Assembly (NCBI RefSeq): GCF_002797495.1
Contig: NZ_PGEZ01000002.1
Location: 744,001 to 808,000 of the forward strand
Direction of reading: 5' to 3'
DNA length: 64,000 bases
Source of the DNA: Mumia flava
GTDB taxonomy: Bacteria; Actinomycetota; Actinomycetes; Propionibacteriales; Nocardioidaceae
Below the pieces are notes generated by a model. The model ran no database searches. It was not told where the DNA came from and worked only from the letters and a program-made list of their open reading frames with translations. Within the stretch, counting starts at the first letter, position 1. Every line of letters starts with the position of its first letter. Below, in pieces: positions 1-9,042 of the stretch. The translations under genes and the position numbers were made by a program.

Positions 1-49
1 ACCCCAGCAACCCCACAACCCCCCACAGGATCGAGAGGGAACACTCACC

Positions 50-1297
50 ATGAAGCTGACACGACTGGCGGCCCTGGGCGTGGCCTCGGCGCTCGCCCTG
101 ACCGCGTGCGGCGGTTCGGACTCCGACGACACCGCGTCGGACACCCCGCCGGAGACCATGAAGCTCTGGCTCGCGGGCGAGACCGACACGCCCGAGGAGC
201 TCGTCAACTGGCTCGAGAGCACCTACGAGGCTGACCACGAGGGCACCGACCTCGAGATCCAGCAGATCGACTGGGGCGAGCTCATCCCGCGTCTCCAGAC
301 CGCGCTGTCGAGCGAGGACCAGACCCCGGACGTGTTCGAGGTCGGCAACACCCAGTCGCCCACCTTCACCGCGGCCGGCGCCTTCACCGACCTGAGCGAC
401 AAGATGGACGAGCTCGGCGACAACATCGGCCCGGAGGGCTTCCTCGAGGCCGGTGCGTACGAGGGCGCGCAGTACGCGGTCCCGTACTACTGGGGCTCGC
501 GCTACGTGTTCTTCAGCAAGAAGGCCTTCACCGACGCCGGGATCGAGGTCCCGACCACGCTCGAGGAGTTCAGCACCGCCGCCGCGGCGCTGAAGAAGCA
601 GGGCAACAAGGACTACTCGGGCTTCTGGCGTCCCGGCCAGGACTGGCGCAACGGCATCTCCTGGATGTTCGCCAACGGCGGCGACATCGCCACTCTCGAC
701 GGTGACACCTGGACCGGTCAGCTCTCGTCGGAGGGCTCGGTCGCCGGCCTCGAGCAGTGGCAGGCGCTCGGCGACACGACGACCGCTCCGGTCGACGGTC
801 TCGACTCCGAGGCGTGGGTGCCCTTCAACAACGGCGAGGCCGCCATGTTCATGGCGCCGAGCTGGGCCCGCTGGAGCGTCGAGGAGAAGCTCGCCGACGA
901 CCTGGGCGCGCTCGCGCTGCCCGGTGTCGACGGTGACGCCGCCCCGGTGTTCGCCGGCGGCTCCAACATCGGCATCTCGGCCAAGTCCCCGAACCAGGAC
1001 GAGGCCTTCGAGCTCCTGCAGCTGATCTACAGCGACGAGTACCAGCAGATGCTCGCCGAGAACGGCCTCGGCCCGGCCAACTCGGACTTCACCTCGGCGA
1101 TGGGTGACGACGAGTTCGCGCAGGCCGCGATCGCCGCGGCCTCCAACGCCAAGCTGACGCCCGCGTCGCCGGCGTGGACCGACATCGAGACCTCCGGTCT
1201 GATGGAGGAGTTCTTCGGCAAGATCGCCGCCGGTGGCGACGTCGCCGCGCTCGCTGCCGAGTACGACGAGAAGCTCGAGGCCGCTCTCAACGGCTGA
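50..1297 (+). CDS. Sugar ABC transporter substrate-binding lipoprotein (DasA-like)
   Basis: Extracellular family 1 solute-binding protein, 415 aa, that should capture an amino sugar or chito-oligosaccharide outside the membrane and hand it to the two permeases that follow. The N-terminus has a short basic stretch, a hydrophobic core and a lipobox LTAC with Cys20 as the predicted lipidation site, followed by a Ser/Asp-rich linker. The start is supported by the purine-rich GAGGGAAC about 8 nt upstream. The substrate is inferred from the downstream genes (GH3 hexosaminidase, ROK kinase, NagB), which point to GlcNAc or chitobiose as in the DasABC system; the protein alone does not show specificity. 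The upstream regulatory region lies mostly outside the window. Confidence 0.9.
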   Translation: MKLTRLAALGVASALALTACGGSDSDDTASDTPPETMKLWLAGETDTPEELVNWLESTYEADHEGTDLEIQQIDWGELIPRLQTALSSEDQTPDVFEVGNTQSPTFTAAGAFTDLSDKMDELGDNIGPEGFLEAGAYEGAQYAVPYYWGSRYVFFSKKAFTDAGIEVPTTLEEFSTAAAALKKQGNKDYSGFWRPGQDWRNGISWMFANGGDIATLDGDTWTGQLSSEGSVAGLEQWQALGDTTTAPVDGLDSEAWVPFNNGEAAMFMAPSWARWSVEEKLADDLGALALPGVDGDAAPVFAGGSNIGISAKSPNQDEAFELLQLIYSDEYQQMLAENGLGPANSDFTSAMGDDEFAQAAIAAASNAKLTPASPAWTDIETSGLMEEFFGKIAAGGDVAALAAEYDEKLEAALNG

Positions 1298-1305
1298 TCG
1301 AGGCT

Positions 1306-1395
1306 CGGGTCTGCCGGCCCGCACGTGATGGCCGGCCGGCAGACCCGTCCCACCGTGGGGCCCGTCGTACGCCCCCCGAGAACGACGGGCCCCAC
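1306..1395 (+). terminator. Twin stem-loops between binding protein and permease
   Basis: Two perfect hairpins lie in the 169-nt gap. The first pairs 1306-1319 with 1334-1347 (14 bp); the second pairs 1355-1368 with 1382-1395 (14 bp). Neither is followed by a strong T run. In ABC operons such structures commonly stabilise the binding-protein mRNA or partly terminate before the permeases, giving excess binding protein. That role is inferred. Confidence 0.65.
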
Positions 1396-1466
1396 CCCTT
1401 CCCTTCCTCGCTCACGGAGCCTGCTCGGGCCGTTCCGACGAGCGCACTGACCACGACAGGTGCACG

Positions 1467-2450
1467 ATGTCCCAGGCGATGACTGACGACGGAGCCGTGC
1501 GCGCCCCGCAGCAGCCGGCGGCCACGACGGCCGGTCCCGACCGCGGCGGGAAGCGCCGCACGCGACGTCGGCCCGGCGGCTACCTGCTGCTGATCCCCAC
1601 CCTCGCCGTCCTGATCCTCGGCCTCGGCTACCCGCTGGTGCGCCAGGTCATGATGTCGTTCCAGGAGTTCGGCCTCGCCCAGCAGTTCGGCACCGCCGAT
1701 CCCGGGTGGATCGGCCTCGGCAACTACGTCGAGATCCTCACCGACCCGACGACGTGGGCCGTGATCGTCCGCTCGGTCGTCTTCTGCTTCGTGTGCGCGT
1801 TCGTCACCATGACGATCGGCATGGCGGTCGCGCTGCTGATGCGGCAGGTCTCGACGGCCGCCCGCATCATCCTCCAGGTCTCGATGCTCGCCGCGTGGGC
1901 GACGCCGCTGATCGCGAGCCTCACGGTCTGGAACTGGCTGTTCGACCAGCGGTACGGGGTCGTGAACTGGCTCCTCGTCAAGGTCGGCTTCGAGCGGTTC
2001 GACGACTACAGCTGGCTCGCGAACTCCACGACGTTCTTCCTCGTCGCCGGTGTCATCGTCATCTGGATGAGCGTCCCGTTCGTCGTCTTCAGCCTGTACG
2101 CGGCGCTGACCCAGGTGCCCGAGGAGACGATCGAGGCCGCGCAGCTCGACGGCGCGTCGCGGACGCAGCGCTTCCGGCACATCATCCTGCCGACGATCCG
2201 GCCCGTGCTGTCGATCGTCATGCTGCTCCAGATCGTCTGGGACCTGCGCGTCTTCGCCCAGATCAACTACCTCCAGAGCGCCGGCGGGATCCGGAGCGAG
2301 ACCCACCTGCTCGGCACGTACCTGTACCAGCTCGGCATCGGCCAGAGCGCGTACGGCGTCGCCTCGGCCGTCGCCATGGTGATGCTCGCCCTGACGCTGG
2401 CGCTGACCTTCGGCTACGTCCGCTCGCTGCTGCGTGAGGAGCGCGCATGA
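1467..2450 (+). CDS. Sugar ABC transporter permease (DasB-like, MalF type)
   Basis: Inner-membrane permease subunit of 327 aa. A basic, Pro/Ala-rich cytoplasmic N-terminus (about 45 residues) precedes roughly six membrane spans. The EAA loop that contacts the ATPase is visible as EAAQLDGASRTQRFRHIILP near residue 225. The gene follows the binding protein and overlaps the next permease by four bases, so the two permeases are translationally coupled. It should form the heterodimeric channel with the downstream product and be energised by the MsiK-type ATPase encoded on the other strand at 6692-7768, because no ATPase is present in this operon. Confidence 0.9.
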   Translation: MSQAMTDDGAVRAPQQPAATTAGPDRGGKRRTRRRPGGYLLLIPTLAVLILGLGYPLVRQVMMSFQEFGLAQQFGTADPGWIGLGNYVEILTDPTTWAVIVRSVVFCFVCAFVTMTIGMAVALLMRQVSTAARIILQVSMLAAWATPLIASLTVWNWLFDQRYGVVNWLLVKVGFERFDDYSWLANSTTFFLVAGVIVIWMSVPFVVFSLYAALTQVPEETIEAAQLDGASRTQRFRHIILPTIRPVLSIVMLLQIVWDLRVFAQINYLQSAGGIRSETHLLGTYLYQLGIGQSAYGVASAVAMVMLALTLALTFGYVRSLLREERA

Positions 2451-3301
2451 CCACCACCACCGTCCGCCGCCGGCGCAGGACCGGGCGCCGCGCGCTCTCC
2501 GCGTTCGCGATCGTGCTCGCCCTCGTGTGGGCGTTCCCCGTCTACTGGATGGTCAACAGCTCGTTCCAGCCCGTCGGCAAGCTCCGAGCCCCGACCCCGG
2601 CGTGGGTCCCGTTCGGCAGCGGCACCAGCGGCGAGGCGTACGGGCGGGTGCTCGACGCCGACTTCTGGGACTCGATGCAGCTGTCGCTGACCGTCACGTT
2701 CCTCTCGGTCGCGGCGGGGCTGGTGTTCGCGTTCCTCGCGGCGCTCGCGATCTCGCGCTTCCGGATCCGCGGCAAGGCGACGTTCATCGTGGTGATCCTG
2801 GTGGTCCAGATGATCCCCGCGGAGGCGCTGTTCATCAGCCAGTACAAGATGCTGTCCGGGTGGGGTCTGTTCAACTCCGTCGCCGGCCTGACGCTGCTCT
2901 ACCTCGCGATGATCCTGCCGTTCACGGTCTGGATGCTGCGCGGGTTCGTCGCCGGCGTCCCCGCTGAGCTGGAGGAGGCAGCGATGGTCGACGGCTGCAG
3001 CCGCTTCCGCGCCTTCTTCACCATCACCTTCCCGCTGCTGGCGCCCGGCCTGGTCGCCGCCGGCGTGTACGGGTTCCTCCAGTGCTGGAACGAGATCACG
3101 CTCGCGACCGTCGTGATGGACCCGTCGAACCGTACGGTGCCCCTGTGGCTCCAGGGCATGACGACGGTCTCCAACGAGGCGATCGACTGGCCGGCCGTGA
3201 TGGCGGGCGCGACGCTGGTCGCGGTCCCGGTGATCGGGCTGTTCATGTTCGTCCAGAACAGGATGACCTCGGGCATGGTCTCCGGAGCGGTCAAGGGATG
3301 A
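2447..3301 (+). CDS. Sugar ABC transporter permease (DasC-like, MalG type)
   Basis: Second permease, 284 aa, with about six membrane spans. The EAA motif is EEAAMVDGCSRFRAFFTITF around residues 175-195. The ATG overlaps the TGA of the preceding permease (ATGA), and its own stop overlaps the start of the GH3 gene the same way. Length and topology fit carbohydrate-uptake family 1 permeases. Together with the upstream permease it forms the transmembrane channel for the amino-sugar importer. Confidence 0.9.
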   Translation: MTTTTVRRRRRTGRRALSAFAIVLALVWAFPVYWMVNSSFQPVGKLRAPTPAWVPFGSGTSGEAYGRVLDADFWDSMQLSLTVTFLSVAAGLVFAFLAALAISRFRIRGKATFIVVILVVQMIPAEALFISQYKMLSGWGLFNSVAGLTLLYLAMILPFTVWMLRGFVAGVPAELEEAAMVDGCSRFRAFFTITFPLLAPGLVAAGVYGFLQCWNEITLATVVMDPSNRTVPLWLQGMTTVSNEAIDWPAVMAGATLVAVPVIGLFMFVQNRMTSGMVSGAVKG

Positions 3302-4803
3302 GCTCTGCGACCTCCGACTCGGTGCGCCGCGACGCGCTCCGGGTGATCATGGGTGCCTTCGAGGGCGAGGCGATCCCGGAATGGCTGCCGGCGCTCGTCG
3401 ACGACGGCCTCGGCGGGATCTGCTTGTACGGCAACAACCTCGGCGACTCGAGCGAGTCGGTGCTCGACCTCGCGCGGCGGGTCGGGGCGCTGTCCGACGG
3501 GCTCGTGCTCACGCTCGACGAGGAGGGTGGGGACGTCACGCGGCTGCACTACGGCCACGGCAGCCCGTACCCGGGCAACGCCGTCCTCGGCCGCCACGAC
3601 GACGTGGAGACGACCGCGCAGGTCGCCCGTGGGATCGGCGAGGAGCTGAAGTCGGGCGGGATCTGGCTCGACCTGGCGCCCGACGCCGACGTGAACTCCA
3701 ACCCGCGCAACCCGGTGATCGGGACCCGCAGCTTCGGCGCCGACCCTGCACTGGTCGCGCGGCACACCGCGGCGTGGGTGACGGGGCTCCAGGCCGCCGG
3801 GGTGGCCGCGTGCGTGAAGCACTTCCCCGGCCATGGCGACACGGAGGCGGACTCGCACCTCGCGCTCCCCCGCGTCGACGCCGACGCCGCGACGCTGCGC
3901 GAGCGCGAGCTCGTCCCGTTCACAGCGGCCGCCCGGGCCGGCGCCGCCGCGGTGATGACCTCGCACATCGTGCTGCCCGCGCTCGACGCCGAGAACCCGG
4001 CGACGATGAGCCGGGCGGTCCTGACGGGCCTGCTGCGCGACGAGCTCGCGTACGAAGGGCTGATCGTCACCGACGCCCTCGACATGGCGGGCGCCAGCGC
4101 GACGATCGGCGTCCCGGCGGCAGCCGTACGCGCGCTCGCGGCCGGAGCGGACCTGCTGTGCATCGGCCCGAACCTGCGGGGCCGCGGTGTCGAGGACATC
4201 GTCGACGTCGTGGATGCGATCGTCGCCGCCGTCGACGACGGTTCGTTGGCGCGCGACCGGCTGCGTGACGCCGCCGCCCGCGTGGACGCCCTCGCCGCGA
4301 CGTACGGGACGGGCGCACGCGCGGCCGACGCCGACGTGGTCGCTGCCGGGCTCGCGGCCGGTGAGGTGGCCGCGGCTGCGGTCCAGGACGCGCTCGGCCC
4401 GCTCCCGCAGGGGACGCCGCGGGTCCTGCAGGTCCGCGCGCACGCGAACCTCGCCGTCGGAGAGGCGGCCTGGGGCGACCTCGGCCTGGAGGGTGTCGTG
4501 CCACGCGTCGTGGACGCCGACACGCTGCCTGCGGCCGACGAGTTGGCTGCCGGCGACGGCCCGCTGGTCGTCGTGACCCGCGGCGCGACCAACGTCGCTC
4601 TCGTGTGGGACTGGCTGCGTGCCGTCACCGAGCGTCGGCCCGACGCGGTCGTCGTCGAGACCGCCTGGCCGTCGCCGGACCTGCACGCGCTGCCCCGCGT
4701 GCTGCGCACCTGGGGCTCGTCCGTCACCGCGACCCGGGCCGCCGGGCACGTGATCGCGGAGGCGCTGGCCGGAGCGGTCGACACCACGGGAGCGCACCGA
4801 TGA
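3298..4803 (+). CDS. GH3 beta-N-acetylhexosaminidase (NagZ-like)
   Basis: Glycoside hydrolase family 3 enzyme of 501 aa, expected to release GlcNAc from imported chito-oligosaccharides or muropeptides. The family signature KHFPGHGDTEADSH begins at Lys174 and contains the His/Asp general-base dyad of NagZ enzymes. Asp259 in the TDALDMAG segment is the likely nucleophile. No signal peptide is seen, so it should be cytoplasmic. The start ATG overlaps the TGA of the upstream permease; an upstream extension of the frame runs through the permease and is rejected. After the roughly 340-residue catalytic domain there is a 150-residue C-terminal extension, seen in some actinobacterial members. In Streptomyces das operons a GH20 enzyme takes this place. 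Confidence 0.85.
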   Translation: MSSATSDSVRRDALRVIMGAFEGEAIPEWLPALVDDGLGGICLYGNNLGDSSESVLDLARRVGALSDGLVLTLDEEGGDVTRLHYGHGSPYPGNAVLGRHDDVETTAQVARGIGEELKSGGIWLDLAPDADVNSNPRNPVIGTRSFGADPALVARHTAAWVTGLQAAGVAACVKHFPGHGDTEADSHLALPRVDADAATLRERELVPFTAAARAGAAAVMTSHIVLPALDAENPATMSRAVLTGLLRDELAYEGLIVTDALDMAGASATIGVPAAAVRALAAGADLLCIGPNLRGRGVEDIVDVVDAIVAAVDDGSLARDRLRDAAARVDALAATYGTGARAADADVVAAGLAAGEVAAAAVQDALGPLPQGTPRVLQVRAHANLAVGEAAWGDLGLEGVVPRVVDADTLPAADELAAGDGPLVVVTRGATNVALVWDWLRAVTERRPDAVVVETAWPSPDLHALPRVLRTWGSSVTATRAAGHVIAEALAGAVDTTGAHR

Positions 4804-5777
4804 GCGCGCCGCGGACCGCCGTACGGATCGGGCTCGACATCGGCGGCACGAAGATCCACGGGGTCGCCGCCGACGCCGCGACCGGTGCGGTGCTCGCGGA
4901 GACGCGAACGGCCTCGCGCCGGGGACCGGGCGGCGTGGTCGCCTCCGCCCTCGACATCGTCAAGCGGCTCGTCGACGAGCTCCCCGACGACACGAGCCTG
5001 CTGTCGGTCGGCGTCGGGGTGCCCGGAGCCGTCGACGCACGCGGCGTGCTGACGAACGCCGTCAATCTCGACGTCACCGCGCCGCTCGACCTCGCCGGCG
5101 AGCTCACCTCGGCCCTGTCCGTGCCGGTCACCGTGAACAACGACGTGAACGCCGCGGCACGCGGTGCGGCGACCTGGCTGGCCGGTCTCGGTGAGCCGGA
5201 GGACGTCGCGCTGCTGTCGGTCGGCACCGGGCTCGCAGCGGGGTTCGTGCTCGGCGGACGGGTCCGCCGCGGCGCGAGCGGCCTGGTCGGCGAGATCGGG
5301 CACCTCTCCGTACAGCCCGACGGGCCGCGCTGCTCGTGCGGCCAGAACGGCTGCCTCGAGCTGTACGCGTCGGGCAGCGGCCTGGCGCGGCAGTGGCCGT
5401 ACGACGGGTCGGTCCCGGCGCCGGTCGCGCTGTTCGACGCCGCCGACACCGGGGACGAGGCCGCGATCGCGATCCGCAGCTCGTTCATCGGCTGGTTGTC
5501 CGAGGCGATCCGGATCGCGACGCTGTCGGTCGATCCGGCGCGGGTCGTCCTCACCGGCGGCGTGATGCGCCTCGGCGACCGGATCATGGAGCCGCTGTTC
5601 GAGCGGCTCGACGTCGACGAGACCGCCTCGCCGTTCGTCGCGAGCCTGCGGCTGCGCGAGCGGACCATCGCTCTGCCGCCGGACCACCCGGCGGCCGCGC
5701 TCGGAGCGGCCGAGCTGTCGGTCGGCTCGGACCGCGACGACACCACAACCGAAGGAGAGTCCCCGTGGAGGTCGTGA
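4800..5777 (+). CDS. ROK-family sugar kinase (probable N-acetylglucosamine kinase)
   Basis: 325-aa cytoplasmic kinase. The ATP-binding phosphate-1 motif is visible as GLDIGGTKIHGV at the N-terminus, the catalytic Asp sits in VNNDVNAA, and the ROK zinc site reads CSCGQNGCLE. It would phosphorylate GlcNAc released by the upstream GH3 enzyme to GlcNAc-6-P for NagB. ATG overlaps the upstream TGA, so translation is coupled. The C-terminus overlaps the start of nagB by 13 nt. No N-terminal DNA-binding domain is present, so it is a kinase and not a NagC/Mlc-type regulator. Specificity for GlcNAc rather than glucose is inferred from context. Confidence 0.85.
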   Translation: MSAPRTAVRIGLDIGGTKIHGVAADAATGAVLAETRTASRRGPGGVVASALDIVKRLVDELPDDTSLLSVGVGVPGAVDARGVLTNAVNLDVTAPLDLAGELTSALSVPVTVNNDVNAAARGAATWLAGLGEPEDVALLSVGTGLAAGFVLGGRVRRGASGLVGEIGHLSVQPDGPRCSCGQNGCLELYASGSGLARQWPYDGSVPAPVALFDAADTGDEAAIAIRSSFIGWLSEAIRIATLSVDPARVVLTGGVMRLGDRIMEPLFERLDVDETASPFVASLRLRERTIALPPDHPAAALGAAELSVGSDRDDTTTEGESPWRS

Positions 5778-6544
5778 TCTGCTCGTCGGCCGAGCAGATC
5801 GGTGCGCACGTCGCCGACGTGTACGCCGAGGTGCTGCGCGGAGACGACCCGGTGATCGGGCTGGCGACGGGCTCGTCGCCGCTGGTCGCGTACGGCGAGC
5901 TGATCCGCCGGCACCGTGAGGACGGGCTGTCGTTCGCGCACGCGACCGCGTTCCTGCTCGACGAGTACGCAGGGCTCGCGCGGTCGCACCCCGAGTCGTA
6001 CCACGCGGTGATCCGGCGCGAGCTCGTCGACCACGTCGACATCGACCCGGCACGGGTGCATTCCCCCGACGGCGAGGCTCACGACCTCGCCGAGGAGTGC
6101 CGGCGCTACGACGCGGCGATCGAGGCCGTCGGCGGCGTCGACGTGCAGCTGCTGGGGATCGGGACGGACGGCCACATCGGGTTCAACGAGCCGATGTCGT
6201 CGCTGTCGTCACGGACCCGCCCGAAGACCCTGACGCAGCAGACCCGCGAGGACAACGCACGGTTCTTCGACTCGATCGACGACGTGCCGCACCACGTGCT
6301 GACGCAAGGCCTCGGGACCATCCGTACGGCCCATCACCTGCTCCTGGTCGCGACCGGCGCCGGCAAGGCCGACGCGGTCGCCGCAGCGGTCGAGGGTCCG
6401 CTCGCAGCGCGGTGCCCTGCATCGATCCTCCAGCTGCACCCGCACGCGACGGTGTTCGTGGACGAGGCAGCGGCATCGGGACTGGAGTACGCCGACTACT
6501 ACCGCTACGCGTACGCCCACAAGCCCGCCTGGCAGACCTTCTGA
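5765..6544 (+). CDS. nagB: Glucosamine-6-phosphate deaminase
   Basis: 259-aa enzyme converting glucosamine-6-phosphate to fructose-6-phosphate and ammonia, the step that feeds amino sugars into glycolysis. Visible family motifs are GLATGSSP near the N-terminus, the LDEYAGL segment, and LLGIGTDGHIGFNEP with the active-site Asp/His. A GTG start is chosen because a GGAGAG ribosome site lies about 6 nt upstream and the product then has the usual length. The start lies inside the end of the ROK gene. A nagA deacetylase, needed between the kinase and this enzyme, is not in the window. Confidence 0.93.
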   Translation: MEVVICSSAEQIGAHVADVYAEVLRGDDPVIGLATGSSPLVAYGELIRRHREDGLSFAHATAFLLDEYAGLARSHPESYHAVIRRELVDHVDIDPARVHSPDGEAHDLAEECRRYDAAIEAVGGVDVQLLGIGTDGHIGFNEPMSSLSSRTRPKTLTQQTREDNARFFDSIDDVPHHVLTQGLGTIRTAHHLLLVATGAGKADAVAAAVEGPLAARCPASILQLHPHATVFVDEAAASGLEYADYYRYAYAHKPAWQTF

Positions 6545-6611
6545 CACAGTGGCCGCCACTCCGCGATGTGGCGTGATCGCGCGCCTGAAGTAGGCAAGCA
6601 CCGTACTGCCC

Positions 6612-6669
6612 GATTCGACGGGTTCGCCACCGAAAGCAGAGTCCGGATCGGTGGGGAACCCGTCGAATC
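6612..6669. terminator. Long-arm hairpin between convergent nagB and the ATPase gene
   Basis: A 20-bp inverted repeat with one mismatch pairs 6612-6631 with 6650-6669 around an 18-nt loop. It sits between two convergent genes and can fold on either strand, so a bidirectional terminator is likely. There is no T run. The inner part (CCACCGAA, loop, CCGGATCGGTGG) is shared with the hairpin at 23050-23115 while the outer arms differ. Confidence 0.65.
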
Positions 6670-6691
6670 GCGGGCGCGGACCGGGTCGGGG

Positions 6692-7768
<1,077 letters not shown>

Positions 7769-7826
7769 GACAAAACCATTCCCTTCACCGGCAGGTACGT
7801 GCCGGACGATCCGTTGTGAAGTGGAC

Positions 7827-7842
7827 GGCTCGGGTTCGAGCC
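7827..7842. promoter_or_regulatory. Short inverted repeat upstream of msiK
   Basis: GGCTCG and CGAGCC flank four bases about 60 nt upstream of the ATPase start. It could be an operator for a sugar-responsive repressor or part of the 5' leader. No consensus for DasR is recognisable. Evidence is limited to symmetry and position. Confidence 0.3.
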
Positions 7843-7889
7843 ACGCTTATTGTTGCCGAGGACGACATATCCCGTCCAGGGTTCGTCCG

Positions 7890-7930
7890 GATCGTGATCC
7901 GACCGAGATCGCCGCGGCCGGATCACGATC
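7890..7930 (-). terminator. Hairpin after the collagen-like protein gene
   Basis: An 11-bp perfect stem (7890-7900 with 7920-7930) lies just downstream of the minus-strand stop at 7939. It is a plausible terminator without a T run. Confidence 0.5.
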
Positions 7931-7938
7931 GCGGCCGC

Positions 7939-8481
7939 TCAGGGCACGACCAGGCTGAACCCCAGTGGCTCGGCCCCTGCCCCGACGGAGTCGAGCAGCC
8001 AGGTCGACACGTCGAACCACCCCGCAGGGCAGTTCGGCGCGCCGAGCCCGACGTACGCGACGGTCCCCGGGCCCCCGAGGGCCCGCACCTGCGCGGCCCG
8101 CAGCCGGGTCACCGGCAGCGAGACCGCGGGCTGGACGCAGAACTGGTGCGCCGCGTTCGGCTTCGTGACCGCCTTGATCCGGTACGACCCGGAGGCGATC
8201 GTGCCGTCCTCCGCGACCACACCCCACATCGACGAGGTCCCGGGGGCGCCCCGCGGGCCCCTCGGTCCACGCGGGCCCGCGGGACCGCGTACGGCGATGG
8301 CCTTCTTCGTCGTCCTTCTCGGGCACGTGCCGTTCTTGTTCGCCGAGCGCACGACCTTGGACTTGGTGACGCAGACCTTCACGGTCTTCTGCGAGGACAC
8401 CGCGTACGTCGCGGTGCCCCCGACCAGCAGCCCGCACACCACTCCGGCGGCGAGGAGAACGACTCCGTGCTTCGTGACCAT
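7939..8481 (-). CDS. Secreted or anchored protein with short collagen-like segment
   Basis: 180-aa protein of unknown function. The chosen ATG gives an N-terminus with a short basic start and a hydrophobic segment (about residues 5-25), a signal peptide or membrane anchor. After a Lys/Arg-rich stretch there are Gly-X-Y triplets (GPAGPRGPRGPRGAPG) around residues 65-80, then a globular C-terminal domain of about 95 residues with two Cys. Collagen-like triplets in actinobacterial exported proteins usually act as stalks. Longer upstream starts are possible but would precede the signal sequence, so they are not chosen. Confidence 0.7.
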   Translation of the reverse strand: MVTKHGVVLLAAGVVCGLLVGGTATYAVSSQKTVKVCVTKSKVVRSANKNGTCPRRTTKKAIAVRGPAGPRGPRGPRGAPGTSSMWGVVAEDGTIASGSYRIKAVTKPNAAHQFCVQPAVSLPVTRLRAAQVRALGGPGTVAYVGLGAPNCPAGWFDVSTWLLDSVGAGAEPLGFSLVVP

Positions 8482-8540
8482 CCTTGATTGTCGGCCCGCG
8501 GGAGGGCCCTCCAGGGACGCATTGTTCTCGCCACGGTCGA

Positions 8541-8546
8541 TAGGGT
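8541..8546 (+). promoter_or_regulatory. -10 element for leaderless PH-domain gene
   Basis: TAGGGT lies exactly 7 nt before the GTG at 8554, which places the transcription start at the start codon. This helps choose the GTG over upstream codons. Confidence 0.5.
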
Positions 8547-8553
8547 CGAGAGT

Positions 8554-9042
8554 GTGGAAGCGATCTTCTCCCCCGGCGCGGCCTGGCACCCGGTCTCCGA
8601 ACGACTGCGCACGATGCGGCGGGTCCTGATCCTCGTGTGGTCGGCCGTCCTCGGGATCACGGCAGCTGTGGCGATCGGCCTGCTGCTCGGCTGGTGGTGG
8701 CTCTCGGCGATCATCGTGCTGGTGTCGGCCGGCTCAGCGGTCTGGGGGTGGTTCTGGGCGGCCCGCAACCAGCGCGCATGGGGCTACGCCGAGAACGACG
8801 ACGACCTCTACGTCCGCAGCGGCGTCGCGTGGCGGCGCATCGTCGCGGTCCCGTACGGGCGGGTGCAGTTCGTCGACGTGGAAGCCGGCCCGCTCGAGCG
8901 TGCGTACGGGATCGCGACCGTGAGCCTCCACACAGCCAGCTCCGAGACGTCCGCGCAGATCCCCGGCGTCCCGGCCGACGAGGCGTCGCGGCTCCGCGAC
9001 CGGCTGACCGAGCTCGGGAAGACGCATGGCGCCGGGATCTGA
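8554..9042 (+). CDS. PH domain-containing membrane protein (YdbS-like)
   Basis: 162-aa protein with two membrane spans (roughly residues 25-70), then a bacterial PH (DUF304/bPH2) domain. The family is usually found as a pair, YdbS and YdbT, encoded together, as here: the next gene starts 17 nt before this one ends. Bacillus YdbS/YdbT have been tied to resistance to certain bacteriocins; the role in actinobacteria is not established. The GTG start is set by a -10 hexamer 7 nt upstream. Confidence 0.8.
   Translation: MEAIFSPGAAWHPVSERLRTMRRVLILVWSAVLGITAAVAIGLLLGWWWLSAIIVLVSAGSAVWGWFWAARNQRAWGYAENDDDLYVRSGVAWRRIVAVPYGRVQFVDVEAGPLERAYGIATVSLHTASSETSAQIPGVPADEASRLRDRLTELGKTHGAGI

Noticed and set aside
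1287-2306. Long open antisense frame over the first permease (and similar ones at 2899-4797, 8711-10969, 49224-51392 and 59750-63283)
   Set aside because: They lie opposite clear genes, have Arg/Gly/Pro/His-rich compositions typical of the reverse frames of GC-rich codons, and show no family motifs.
7816-8487. Plus-strand frame opposite the collagen-like gene
   Set aside because: It lacks a ribosome site and protein features, while the minus-strand frame has a signal sequence, Gly-X-Y triplets and a terminator-like hairpin after its stop.
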